Under the pieces are notes generated by a model. That model was not told the origin of the DNA and did no database searches. It saw nothing but the letters and a program-made list of their open reading frames with translations. 64,000 nt of DNA, taken from NCBI GenBank assembly GCA_011390885.1, contig JAABRO010000011.1, positions 124,001 through 188,000 of the forward strand, read 5' to 3'. Below, in pieces: positions 8,714-16,886 of this stretch; within the stretch, counting starts at the first letter, position 1; every line of letters starts with the position of its first letter. Origin of the DNA: Gemmatimonas sp. (lineage in GTDB: Bacteria; Gemmatimonadota; Gemmatimonadetes; Gemmatimonadales; Gemmatimonadaceae). A program made the translations under genes and the position numbers.

Positions 8714-9507
8714 ACCAGGTACCCGCCGTCGGCCATGTACACGCCACCGGTGCAGAACGCCGAGGCGTCGCTCGCGAGGAAGAGCACCAGCCCTGCGATG
8801 TCGTCCGGCACGCCGATGCGCCCGATCGGCTGCCGATCGGCGATCGTGTGCACCATCTCGTCGTCCCACAGCACCTTGCTGAAGCGTGTCTTCACCAGCC
8901 CGGGGCACACGACGTTCGCGCGAATGCCGTCGGCGCCCCACTCCTGCGCCATCACCTTGGTGAGCGAGATGAGCGCCGCCTTGCTCACCGAGTAGAGTCC
9001 GAGGCCGGGCTCCGGCGAGATCCCGCCGATGGACGCGATGTTCACGATCGCGCCGCCGCCACGCGCCTGCATCACCGAGTGTGCGGCGCGGCACAGCTCG
9101 AGCGGACCGAACACGTTCACGGCCATGATCTTCGCGAACACCTCCTCGCCCTGCTGCTGCAGCGGCCCGAACACCGGGTTGGTGGCGGCGTTGTTCACGA
9201 TGATGTCGATGCCGTCGTAGGCCTCGACCGTGCGCGCGGCGAGCCCGCGCACATCGTCCATCTGCCCCATGTGGGCCACCACGCCCGTGACGTCGAGACC
9301 GTCATGCCGAAGGGCCGCCGCGGCCGCCTCCACGTGCTCGGGCTTTCGGCTCGACACCACCACCCGCGCGCCGGCGCGCGCCAGTGTGGTCGCGGTCGCG
9401 AACCCGATGCCACGCGTGCCCCCGGTGACGATGGCGACCTTGCCGTCGAGCCGGAGGCGCGCGAGGGCGTCGGCATCGCGGGGAGTGACGGGTTCATGCG
9501 TGCTCAC
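8710..9507 (-). CDS. Short-chain dehydrogenase/reductase (SDR)
   Basis: This is a classical SDR of 265 residues. The cofactor loop TGGTRGIG, the NNAA motif, the catalytic Ser in NIASIGG and the YSVSK Tyr/Lys pair are all present. Arg residues shortly after the first beta-strand (VVVSSRKPE) suggest NADP(H), though this is not decisive. It heads a minus-strand operon with the acyl-CoA dehydrogenase and the APH-family kinase. In the P. putida levulinate pathway the SDR LvaD reduces the 4-keto group; a similar role is plausible here. The 143 bases upstream hold only a weak 6-bp hairpin (9588-9607). Confidence 0.9.
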   Translation of the reverse strand: MSTHEPVTPRDADALARLRLDGKVAIVTGGTRGIGFATATTLARAGARVVVSSRKPEHVEAAAAALRHDGLDVTGVVAHMGQMDDVRGLAARTVEAYDGIDIIVNNAATNPVFGPLQQQGEEVFAKIMAVNVFGPLELCRAAHSVMQARGGGAIVNIASIGGISPEPGLGLYSVSKAALISLTKVMAQEWGADGIRANVVCPGLVKTRFSKVLWDDEMVHTIADRQPIGRIGVPDDIAGLVLFLASDASAFCTGGVYMADGGYLV

Positions 9508-9650
9508 GGCAACTCCTCGAGGCGGACTGGGTCGACGACAGCCGCCACGGTGGCGACCGCAGGCGCGTCGCCCACATGGCCACGCGCCCGGGCTACGCTA
9601 GGCCCGGCGCCGAGGGGGCGCAACCAGCGTTCCCCCGACAAGCCGGCGAC

Positions 9651-11243
9651 TCAGCGGTTTGGCCGATCGAGGCGCTGCACGCGTCCCGTGGACGGCGCCA
9701 CGACGCGCCCGTTCATGCGCTCGACATGGGCGATCACCAGCGCCGCACTGCGCGGCGCGCGCGTGGCATCGGCCTCGAACGCGGCGCACGTCTCGCGTGC
9801 CTCCGGGATTTCGTAGCCATCACCGCCCCGGCAGCTCGGGAACGACGGAAAGGAAACGCGCAGCACCTCGTCGTCCCGGATCTCCCGTCCGTCCTCGCGA
9901 CGCAGCGGACCCACGAGGCGCGACCCGCTCGGCTGCCGGGCATCGAACGCGAAGCGCACGCCGCTCACCTGCGGATAGGCGCCGCTGCCGAGGCGCCGCT
10001 GCGACACGCCGTGCTCGAGCAGCGCGCGCAGCCGCGCGCCCGTGAGCGGGAAGGTCACCACGCGCGTCTCGTCGGCGAAGAGGAACACCGATTCGAGCTC
10101 GTGCGCCGTGATCGGCCCCGGCCCCAGCACGTCGTCGAAGCGCATCGCCCCAGAGTTCACGAGCGCCACGTCGGCGCTCGTCCCCTCGCGATAGGCGTCC
10201 GCCACCAGGTTGCCGAAGCGGCTCTCGCCGCCGCGCGACGTGCTGTCCACCGCGTCGATGAGCTCCGGCGCCTGCCCGAGCACGCGGTCGGTCCCGATGC
10301 GGCGCACGAGCGTGTCGCGCCAGGCGGCCGTGATCTCGGCCGTGGCCTGCTGCTCGCGCCAGCCGCGCGCCGGCCGAATGAGCGTGTCGCGCAGCCGCCA
10401 GCCGGCCCCCTCGCGCATGGCCTCGACGTACGCCGCCGTGCGTGCGTTCGACGCGGCCTTGATGAGCAACCGCCCGTCACGCGCGATGCGGCGGCCGTCG
10501 TGCTCGTGCCCGCCCAGGAGCACCGTGATGCGCGGCTCGCGCACCAGCGTGGCGCTGTCGTGCCAGATGAACTGGTGGGTGAGCGCCACCACGAGCTCGG
10601 CGCCGAGCGCCTCCAGCGTGTCCACCGCCGCGCGCGCGGCCACGTCGGGATCGCTGCACCGCACCCACGAGCGGTACTCGGCCAGCACCGTGGTGCCGAA
10701 GATCCCCACCTTCGTGCCGCTCACGGTGAGCGTGTCCCAGCCGCGCACGTTCGGAAACGGAGCGCCGTCGCCGTAGCGGCAGTTCGCGGAAAGCCAGCGA
10801 AAGCGCGACTCGGTGACGCGCGCGGTGAACTGCTCGCGATCCACGTCGAACTCGTGGTTGCCGAGCGTGCCGTAGTCGAGCCGCGACGCGTTGAACGCCT
10901 GCACCATCTGGCGGCCGTTGTACCACTTGCTCAACAGCGATGGCGAGAACAGATCGCCGGCGAAGAGGAAGAGCACACGCTCGCCGTGCGCGTCCTCGAC
11001 CGAGTCACGCCAGGCGGCCACGCGGGCGAGTCCGCCGCTGCCATCGCGCAGCGTGTCGGACACATAGACGTCGTTCACCAGCAGCAGGCGCACCGGCGCC
11101 GGAGCCGATGGCGGCGGCAGGTACACGGTACGTCGCGCCGGCGCGCACGCCGCCAGCGCGACGGTGACGATGCACACGAGCGCGGTGGCGATCCTGGTCG
11201 CCACCGCGCTCCGTCCGCCGCTCGTTCGCGCCATCACCTGCAT
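9651..11243 (-). CDS. Lipoprotein 5'-nucleotidase/metallophosphoesterase
   Basis: This is an exported 530-residue member of the UshA/5'-nucleotidase family. It has a signal peptide with lipobox LAAC (Cys33). The metallophosphatase half carries GDLF (Asp97), GNHEFD (128-133), LTHQF and GGHEHDG. The C-terminal substrate-binding half carries ALVNSGAMRFDD. The first metal motif reads NDVY (57-60) where the family has NDxH, so one metal-ligand histidine is replaced by Tyr. It is membrane-anchored, probably at the outer membrane. The serpin gene ends 12 bases upstream on the same strand, so both lipoproteins are likely made together. ATG at 11234 is an alternative start. Confidence 0.88.
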   Translation of the reverse strand: MQVMARTSGGRSAVATRIATALVCIVTVALAACAPARRTVYLPPPSAPAPVRLLLVNDVYVSDTLRDGSGGLARVAAWRDSVEDAHGERVLFLFAGDLFSPSLLSKWYNGRQMVQAFNASRLDYGTLGNHEFDVDREQFTARVTESRFRWLSANCRYGDGAPFPNVRGWDTLTVSGTKVGIFGTTVLAEYRSWVRCSDPDVAARAAVDTLEALGAELVVALTHQFIWHDSATLVREPRITVLLGGHEHDGRRIARDGRLLIKAASNARTAAYVEAMREGAGWRLRDTLIRPARGWREQQATAEITAAWRDTLVRRIGTDRVLGQAPELIDAVDSTSRGGESRFGNLVADAYREGTSADVALVNSGAMRFDDVLGPGPITAHELESVFLFADETRVVTFPLTGARLRALLEHGVSQRRLGSGAYPQVSGVRFAFDARQPSGSRLVGPLRREDGREIRDDEVLRVSFPSFPSCRGGDGYEIPEARETCAAFEADATRAPRSAALVIAHVERMNGRVVAPSTGRVQRLDRPNR

Positions 11244-11255
11244 TGCATGTGCCTG

Positions 11256-12509
11256 CTATCCCTGGGGTTGCTCGACGATGCCGGCGAAGAGGATCGTGCC
11301 CGACAGCCGCTCCCGAATGAAGAAGAGGAACGGGCGGTCCACGTGCATGACGGCGCGCTGCGGCACGGAGGTGACGCCGACGCCGACCGACGTCACGGCG
11401 GCCGCTTCGGTGCCCTCCTCGTTCACGTCGATGAAGACGTCCTGGTTGACACGCGAAATGTACAGTTCGCCCGGTCCGATGCGCGAGAAGTCGGCCGCTC
11501 GCGGCGTGAAGGCGAGCCCCATGCCCATGCTCGTGAGCGAGGGCACGAGGTCGAAGCCGAGCGAGAGCCGGAACTTCGGCAGGGCGAGGTCCACATCGGT
11601 CGTGCGCAGTGAGGCCAGTCCGGCAGCCAGCGCCGGCGCGTCGAGCCCCGTGAGCCAGGCGTCGGGCGTGCTCGCCTCGTCCGGCAGCACCACGGTCATG
11701 ACATACGCGGTGTTGCCGTACGGCAGCTCGACGACCTGCGCCCCGCGCACCTCGCCGTACGTCATGTCGTCGGTGCGATGCATGGTGGGCACCGACGGCG
11801 TGGCCCCCGCGCGTGTCGTGAACGGCACGAAGCGCGTGCGTGTGGTTTCGAAGCGGTCGCGCCACGCGCCCTTGAAGTAGAGCGCGTTCATGAGCATCGC
11901 GACGAGTTGCGGGTCGAGCGACTCGACCACCTTCGGAATGCGCCCGTTGGTCTGCTGCGAGGCCCACGTGTTCATGTCGTTCACGGTGGACGGCCCGAAG
12001 TCGCCGGTGCGCACCTGCGCCGAGAACACCTGCTGCATCTCCTGCGTGTACGACGGCAGCACCGGGAAGCCCGTGCGCACCCAGAGCGCGTTCGCGCTGC
12101 GGAACTCCACCTTCGGGTCGAGGCCTGCCAGCAGCGACGGCAGGTCGCGATAGCCCGCCAGGATGTCCGCACGGCTCGCAGTGCCCCAGCCGAGCGTGCG
12201 CTTCATGGAATCGGCGGTGGCCCCGTCGGCGCCGGCGTACGCCATGCCGAGCGCCACGGAGGCACTGAGCGGCGAGAGCACGACGTTCGAGTCGGGCGTA
12301 CCGGCCGCCACCTCGCGAAGCAGCGACAGGCCGAAGTCGTTGCTGGCACGCACGGCCTCCTGCTCGAGCGCGCTCAGCGCTCGGGGCAGTGCGGTGATCG
12401 GTGCCGGTCGATCGTCCGAGGGCGCGGTGCCCGCCGTGCAGGCGGACAGGGCAGCCGTCACGACGGCCAGACGGGCGACGGTGCGAACGGCGCGGTGCAG
12501 CTTCGGCAT
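11256..12509 (-). CDS. Lipoprotein serpin (serine protease inhibitor)
   Basis: This 417-residue protein is a full-length serpin exported as a lipoprotein (lipobox LSAC, Cys24). Conserved elements include NVVLSPLSASVALGMAYAGA (75-94), the SANALWV strand and the C-terminal DRPFLFFIRE. The reactive-loop hinge EEGTEAAAVTS (364-374) has small residues at P12-P9 and Thr at P14, the pattern of inhibitory serpins. Counting 13 residues from P14 places the scissile bond at Thr380-Ser381, which suggests elastase- or subtilisin-like targets. The loop is about two residues longer on the C-terminal side than alpha-1-antitrypsin, so P1 could shift. A GGAG precedes the ATG. It likely protects the cell surface from its own or foreign proteases. 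Confidence 0.95.
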   Translation of the reverse strand: MPKLHRAVRTVARLAVVTAALSACTAGTAPSDDRPAPITALPRALSALEQEAVRASNDFGLSLLREVAAGTPDSNVVLSPLSASVALGMAYAGADGATADSMKRTLGWGTASRADILAGYRDLPSLLAGLDPKVEFRSANALWVRTGFPVLPSYTQEMQQVFSAQVRTGDFGPSTVNDMNTWASQQTNGRIPKVVESLDPQLVAMLMNALYFKGAWRDRFETTRTRFVPFTTRAGATPSVPTMHRTDDMTYGEVRGAQVVELPYGNTAYVMTVVLPDEASTPDAWLTGLDAPALAAGLASLRTTDVDLALPKFRLSLGFDLVPSLTSMGMGLAFTPRAADFSRIGPGELYISRVNQDVFIDVNEEGTEAAAVTSVGVGVTSVPQRAVMHVDRPFLFFIRERLSGTILFAGIVEQPQG

Positions 12510-12627
12510 GACGAACTCCGGATCGGGGGACGCCGGTTCCTACCCCGAAGGGGCGCGCGTTGACCACGCGCCGTGACGTGGCGCACGTCGGGCGCACCAA
12601 CGGCGCACGCCCGACTCGCGCCGCGGC

Positions 12628-13893
12628 TCAGGCGATCGTGGCTGGATCGATGCCGCGAATGGCGAAGATGCGCGCGATCGTCTCGCCGATCTTGTTGTTC
12701 GGCGTGCTCGCGCCCGCCGTCACGCCGATGTGCAGCGGTCGCCCCGTGGGCATCCAGTCGCCCGTCGTGACCAGCTCGCCGTGCGGCCCGATGGTGCGAT
12801 GGCGTGCCGTGTTGGTCGCGACATCCACTTCGTCCGGGTCGGCGATGTGGTAGGTGTGCACCTGCTCGGCGCACAGCGCCGCCAGCGAGATCGTGTTGCT
12901 GGAGTTGTAGCCGCCCACCACGACCATCACGTCGAGCGGCTCGCGCAGCATCTCCACCACGGCGTCCTGCCGCTCCTGGGTGGCGCTGCAGATGGTGTCG
13001 AACGAACGGAAGTGCGCGGCGCGGTGCTCGGCGCCGTACGCGCGCTCCATCGCTTCACCCACCGCGCGCGCGATGTCGAGCGACTCGCGCGCGAGCATCG
13101 TGGTCTGGTTGGCCACGCCGATGCGCACGAGGTGCACGTCGGGATCGAAGTGCGACGGCACCTGCTTCGCGAACCGCTCCAGGAACGCCTCGCGCGAGAG
13201 CGCCGGCCGCGCCGTGGGCTTGCCCTGCGACGCCTCGATGTAGTCCATGACCAGCTCGGCTTCGGCCATGTCGCGCACCACGATGTACGTGCCACCCGGG
13301 TACTTCTCCACCTGCGACGCCGTCGCGCGCGTCTCCTCGTGGTAGTACTTGCCGTGAATGAGCGCCGTGAAGCCGTCGCGCGCGTAGGCCTCCACGCGCT
13401 TCCACACGTTGAGCACCGAGCCGCAGGTCGTGTCCACGATCACGCAGCCGAGCGCGCGCAGCGTCTCGAAGTCGTGAATCGTCACGCCGAAGGCCGGCAG
13501 CAGCACCACGTCGGCGGGCTCCACGGGCGCATAGTCGAAGCCGGTGCCCTTGGCCGAGAGGAACGTGATGCCCATGCTCTGGAGCTTCGCGTTCACGTGC
13601 GGATTGTGGATGATCTCGCCGGCCAGGAAGATGCGCTTGTCGGGGAACTTCTGGCGCGTCTGGTAGGCGTAGTCCACCGCGCGCTCCACGCCGTAGCAGA
13701 AGCCGAACTCGCGCGCGAGGCGCACGGTCGTGTCGCCCACGGTGAGCGTGTAGCCGCGCTCACGGAGCAGGTCCACGAGGTGGCCGGTGTAGTCGGCGGC
13801 GAGGGTGTCCTGCACCTCGGCCTTGAGGCCGAAGCCCTTGCGGACGTATTCGCCCGCGGGGGCGGCGGTCGGAGTCGCGGCAGTGTCGGTCAT
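12628..13893 (-). CDS. ispH: 4-hydroxy-3-methylbut-2-enyl diphosphate reductase IspH
   Basis: IspH is the last MEP-pathway enzyme and makes IPP and DMAPP with a [4Fe-4S] cluster. The three cluster cysteines are in GFCYGVERAV (Cys66), VDTTCGSV (Cys157) and TICSATQERQ (Cys302), and HNPHVN is present. At 421 residues it has the N-terminal extension and longer inserts of the plant/cyanobacterial-type enzyme, compared with about 316 for E. coli. It starts one base after the stop of a thioesterase gene, so it is probably translated by coupling because no Shine-Dalgarno sequence is seen. Confidence 0.97.
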   Translation of the reverse strand: MTDTAATPTAAPAGEYVRKGFGLKAEVQDTLAADYTGHLVDLLRERGYTLTVGDTTVRLAREFGFCYGVERAVDYAYQTRQKFPDKRIFLAGEIIHNPHVNAKLQSMGITFLSAKGTGFDYAPVEPADVVLLPAFGVTIHDFETLRALGCVIVDTTCGSVLNVWKRVEAYARDGFTALIHGKYYHEETRATASQVEKYPGGTYIVVRDMAEAELVMDYIEASQGKPTARPALSREAFLERFAKQVPSHFDPDVHLVRIGVANQTTMLARESLDIARAVGEAMERAYGAEHRAAHFRSFDTICSATQERQDAVVEMLREPLDVMVVVGGYNSSNTISLAALCAEQVHTYHIADPDEVDVATNTARHRTIGPHGELVTTGDWMPTGRPLHIGVTAGASTPNNKIGETIARIFAIRGIDPATIA

Positions 13894-13894
13894 A

Positions 13895-14380
13895 TCAGCG
13901 AAAAATAGCGAGGTCGGCCAGTTCGCGGCGCATTGGCGCCGAGGCCGCGCGGGCCGTTTCCTGGTCCATCACGTACGGCGCGACCGCCTCGCGGATCATG
14001 GCCGGCAGTGGCCGCTTCACGAACGCGTCGCGCGTCACGCACACGATCACCACGGTGGCGGTCACCTTGAGGTCGCCGGTGGCCAGTCCGAACAGGTCCA
14101 CCTGAAAGGTGAGCGAGGTCTCCCCGACGCGCGGCACGAAGGTCACCATGGCCAGCGCCTCGTCGATCCTGGCCGGCGCGAAGTACTCGAGCGCGAGGTG
14201 GCGGCGCGGCATCCAGATGTCCGGTGCCATGAAGATCTCGCCGTACGGCAGCCCCGCCTCCCGCAGCCACTCCTGCTCGGCGTGCTCGACGAAGCGCGTG
14301 AAGGCGCTGAAGCGCGCGATGCCGACGAGATCCACGTCGGCCCAGCGAATGCGCTCGGCGCACACGTGCGGCTGCTGCAT
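13895..14380 (-). CDS. 4HBT-family acyl-CoA thioesterase
   Basis: This 161-residue hot-dog-fold protein is of the 4-hydroxybenzoyl-CoA thioesterase/YbgC type. The early block RIRWADVDLVGIARFSAF contains the conserved Asp (normally in RYxDxD..GHV..) that begins the catalytic loop. The protein lacks transmembrane segments. GGGAG at 14385-14389 supports the ATG at 14380. It is directly upstream of ispH with a 1-base gap. The functional link is unclear and may only be shared transcription. Confidence 0.75.
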   Translation of the reverse strand: MQQPHVCAERIRWADVDLVGIARFSAFTRFVEHAEQEWLREAGLPYGEIFMAPDIWMPRRHLALEYFAPARIDEALAMVTFVPRVGETSLTFQVDLFGLATGDLKVTATVVIVCVTRDAFVKRPLPAMIREAVAPYVMDQETARAASAPMRRELADLAIFR

Positions 14381-14469
14381 GATGCTCCCGCGATCGGAGT
14401 CGGACCGCGCGTCAGGGATTTCCTCGCGCGGGTCGGGTATGCCGCCTCACGCGGCGACGCCCGCGGGAA

Positions 14470-14475
14470 TATACT
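14470..14475 (+). promoter_or_regulatory. Candidate -10 box for the universal stress gene
   Basis: TATACT sits about 65 bases before the start codon in a very GC-rich region. The 11-mer GGGAATATACT (14465-14475) recurs identically at 6286-6296. No clear -35 box is visible. Confidence 0.4.
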
Positions 14476-14540
14476 ATGCCGTATCGTGACACTCGGCGTC
14501 TGGCCGATCCTCTCCTCTCGCGTGCAGCTTCGGGGTCATC

Positions 14541-15473
14541 ATGCTTTCGACCATTCTCGTTCCGCTCGATGGCTCGGCGTTCAGCGCCAAGGCCCTGCCC
14601 GTTGCCGCCGCCATTGCGAAGCGCACCGGTGCCGCCGTGAAGGTGGTCACCGTGCTCGACCCGAGCGCCTACGTGCCCTTCGTGCCGGGCGAAGTGCTCG
14701 TGCCCGTGATGGACACCGACGCGCTGGCCGCGCGCCGCGCCGCCGACGAGGAGGCCATCAAGGCGGAAGCCGAGCGGCTCGTCGCGGACGGCGTGAAGGC
14801 CGAGGGACGCCTGCTCGAAGGCACCGTCGTCGAAGCGATCGCGGAGTACGCGCTCGAGATCGGCGCCGACCTCATCGTGATGACGACGCACGGCCGGAGC
14901 GGACTCGAGCGCCTCTGGCTGGGCAGCGTGGCCACCAGCTTCCTGCAGCGTGCCCCCTGCCCGGTGTACCTCGTGCGACCGGTCGGCAGCGCCACGGACT
15001 CGGACCTGCCCACGGGCACCATGCTCGTGACGCTCGACGGCTCCCCCTTCGCCGATTCCATGCTGCCGCGCGCCGCAGCCTTCGCCGAGGCGGTGGGCAT
15101 GTCCATGCGCCTCTTCACGGTGGCGATCCCGAACGCCATCCCGATGGCGCCGTTCGGCACCGAGGCGCTGCTCGCGGACGAAAGCGACCTCACGCGGCAG
15201 GAGCACGAGGCCAAGGAGCGCCTCGACGCCCTGGCGGCCACGCTGCCGGTGCCCTGCACCACCGAGGTGGCCACCGACATGACGGCCACGCGCGCCATCC
15301 TGGAGCAGGCCGAGGCGAGCGACGTGGGACTGATCGCCATGGCCACCCACGGCCGCACCGGGCTCGCCCGCCTCGTCATGGGCAATGTGGCCGATTCCGT
15401 GCTGCGCGCCGCGCCCAAGCCGATGCTGCTCTACCGCCCGGTCGCCACCGAGGTCGCGGCGGCGGAGCATTGA
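14541..15473 (+). CDS. Tandem universal stress protein (two Usp domains)
   Basis: The 310-residue protein consists of two UspA domains in tandem. Each opens with the typical strand (STILVPLDGS and TMLVTLDGS). Each ends with the ATP-binding motif: THGRSGLERLWLGSV in the first half and THGRTGLARLVMGNV in the second. Both therefore appear able to bind ATP. These proteins act in the cytoplasm during starvation, oxidative or other stress. The gene is monocistronic, with its own candidate promoter and a strong hairpin directly after the stop. Confidence 0.93.
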   Translation: MLSTILVPLDGSAFSAKALPVAAAIAKRTGAAVKVVTVLDPSAYVPFVPGEVLVPVMDTDALAARRAADEEAIKAEAERLVADGVKAEGRLLEGTVVEAIAEYALEIGADLIVMTTHGRSGLERLWLGSVATSFLQRAPCPVYLVRPVGSATDSDLPTGTMLVTLDGSPFADSMLPRAAAFAEAVGMSMRLFTVAIPNAIPMAPFGTEALLADESDLTRQEHEAKERLDALAATLPVPCTTEVATDMTATRAILEQAEASDVGLIAMATHGRTGLARLVMGNVADSVLRAAPKPMLLYRPVATEVAAAEH

Positions 15474-15477
15474 GGCC

Positions 15478-15518
15478 CTGTGGCAGGCGTCGCGGCCGTC
15501 CCGCGACGCCTGCCACAG
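15478..15518. terminator. Bidirectional terminator hairpin between Usp and NTPase genes
   Basis: A perfect 18-bp stem (15478-15495 with 15501-15518) closes the loop CCGTC. It begins 4 bases after the Usp stop and ends 9 bases before the convergent gene's stop. No U-tract follows on either strand. Confidence 0.8.
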
Positions 15519-15527
15519 AGCCCCGCC

Positions 15528-16097
15528 TCAGCGCCCGTCGTAGAACGCCGGCGCGAGCAGCGGGGCGAGCGCGTAGGTGACCAGCGGCTCGTAGGCGGCC
15601 TGCCGGTCGATGAGGCCGGCGGTGAGGATCCCCACCGCGCCGCGCCCCGTCTTCGTGCCGGTCACCTGGGCCTCGGCATCCATCGCCAGGCCGAGCTCCT
15701 CGCCGGCCCGCAGCCGCGCGGCCACCCGGTCGGGGAGCGGCATGGCCAGCGAACCGCCCACCCCCTCGCGGCCGTCCCGCGTGAGGGCCACGGCCCAGGC
15801 GCAGGTGCGCACGTGTCCGCCCGGCTCCTCGACCACGCCCCCCTCCAGCCCGATCGCGAGGTCCGCGGCGTGCTCCGCCAGCGCCGCGCGCGCCCGGGCA
15901 CGTGCGCCGGCGATCGTTTCCGCGTCGCCCCACGGCTGGTCGGGCACGCCGGACGCCACCGGCACCGCGATCACCTCCGCCTGCGGGGCCACGCGCGCCA
16001 GCACCGCCACCACCGCGGCGCGCTTGACCGGATTGGTGCTGCCGACGACGACGGTGCGCAGGTCAGGCAGCGAAACAGGGGGACGTCGGTCGGTCAT
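15528..16097 (-). CDS. Inosine/xanthosine triphosphatase (YjjX-like)
   Basis: This 189-residue protein hydrolyses non-canonical purine nucleoside triphosphates to keep ITP and XTP out of nucleic acids. Diagnostic features are the opening VVVGSTNPVKRAAV, the SGVPDQPWGDAETIAGARARA block and IGLEGGV followed by the CAWA strand, all typical of the YjjX/DUF84 family. The start at 16097 gives the normal N-terminus. It is convergent with the Usp gene and divergent from the CGNR regulator. No partner gene suggests a different role. Confidence 0.88.
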   Translation of the reverse strand: MTDRRPPVSLPDLRTVVVGSTNPVKRAAVVAVLARVAPQAEVIAVPVASGVPDQPWGDAETIAGARARARAALAEHAADLAIGLEGGVVEEPGGHVRTCAWAVALTRDGREGVGGSLAMPLPDRVAARLRAGEELGLAMDAEAQVTGTKTGRGAVGILTAGLIDRQAAYEPLVTYALAPLLAPAFYDGR

Positions 16098-16130
16098 CGG
16101 ACGCGGACATGGTGATTCGAGAGACGCGGC

Positions 16131-16192
16131 ACGTAGCGCACGCGTGTGCAAATTGCTTGCTTGCAGGCACGTATGCGAGTAACGTAGCGCAC
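16131..16192 (+). promoter_or_regulatory. Direct repeats and candidate promoter before the CGNR gene
   Basis: The 11-mer ACGTAGCGCAC occurs at 16131-16141 and again at 16182-16192, 51 bases apart. Between them lie TTGCTT (16157-16162) and, after 17 bases, TAACGT (16180-16185), which could be -35 and -10 boxes. An inverted TGCAA...TTGCA pair lies at 16147-16165. The second repeat overlaps the putative -10 box and start site, a position suited to repression. Confidence 0.35.
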
Positions 16193-16197
16193 ACTGC

Positions 16198-16884
16198 ATG
16201 ATCGCCTCCTCTACCGCGCCGGTCCGCCCCGATCCGCGGGTCCCCGCTCCCGACGGGAGCGCACCGCGCCGGCGGCTGTGGCTCGACTTCGTCAACACCG
16301 ACACCGCGCCGGTCGTGCCGCGCGGCGACCTGTTGCGCGACTTCGGGACATTGCTGCGCTGGCTCGTCGACGCCCATGTCGTGGACGACGAGCGCGCCGG
16401 CGGACTCGCGCGCCGCGCGCTGCTGCAGCCGGCCGCGGCCACGGCCACCCTGGTCGACGCCCGCCGCGTGCGCGCGGCGCTGCGCGGGCTCGCCGAGCGC
16501 GGCGCCACCTCATCGCGGCTGCGCGACGAGGCGATCGCCGAGATCAACCGCGTGCTCGGACGCTCGGCCGGCTCGCGCCGCCTCGAGCAGATGGCGCCCG
16601 GGCGCTTCGTGCGGGTGTTCGTGCCCACCGGAGACGCGTTCGCGGGCCTCATGATCCCGATCGTGGAGTCGGCCGCCGACTCGCTGGTGCTCGACGAACT
16701 GGGCCGCGTGCGCCGATGCGCCGATCCGCGGTGTGCCCGCGTGTTTCTCGACACGTCCCGAAACGGCACGCGCCGCTGGTGCGACATGGGCACGTGCGGC
16801 AACCGCGCGAAGGCCGCGCGGCACCGCGCCCGCCAGCGGGACGTCGGGGCGACGGCCCCCGACGTGGACGACGAGACGCGCTGA
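16198..16884 (+). CDS. CGNR zinc-finger (ABATE-type) regulator
   Basis: This 228-residue protein has a C-terminal CGNR zinc finger: CADPRC, then WCDMGTCGNRAKAARHRAR, giving four cysteines followed by basic residues. The N-terminal half matches the ABATE-type region that opens with LDFVNT. Such proteins are thought to be stress-linked transcription regulators; the ligand is unknown. The ATG at 16198 has no Shine-Dalgarno sequence and lies 12 bases after a possible -10 box. The downstream coiled-coil gene starts 2 bases after the stop, so both are probably one operon. Confidence 0.85.
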   Translation: MIASSTAPVRPDPRVPAPDGSAPRRRLWLDFVNTDTAPVVPRGDLLRDFGTLLRWLVDAHVVDDERAGGLARRALLQPAAATATLVDARRVRAALRGLAERGATSSRLRDEAIAEINRVLGRSAGSRRLEQMAPGRFVRVFVPTGDAFAGLMIPIVESAADSLVLDELGRVRRCADPRCARVFLDTSRNGTRRWCDMGTCGNRAKAARHRARQRDVGATAPDVDDETR

Positions 16885-16886
16885 GC

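Noticed and set aside
5744-8995. Long plus-strand open frame opposite the APH, ACAD and CHRD genes
   Set aside because: The minus strand shows complete catalytic motifs in three genes; the opposite frame has none.
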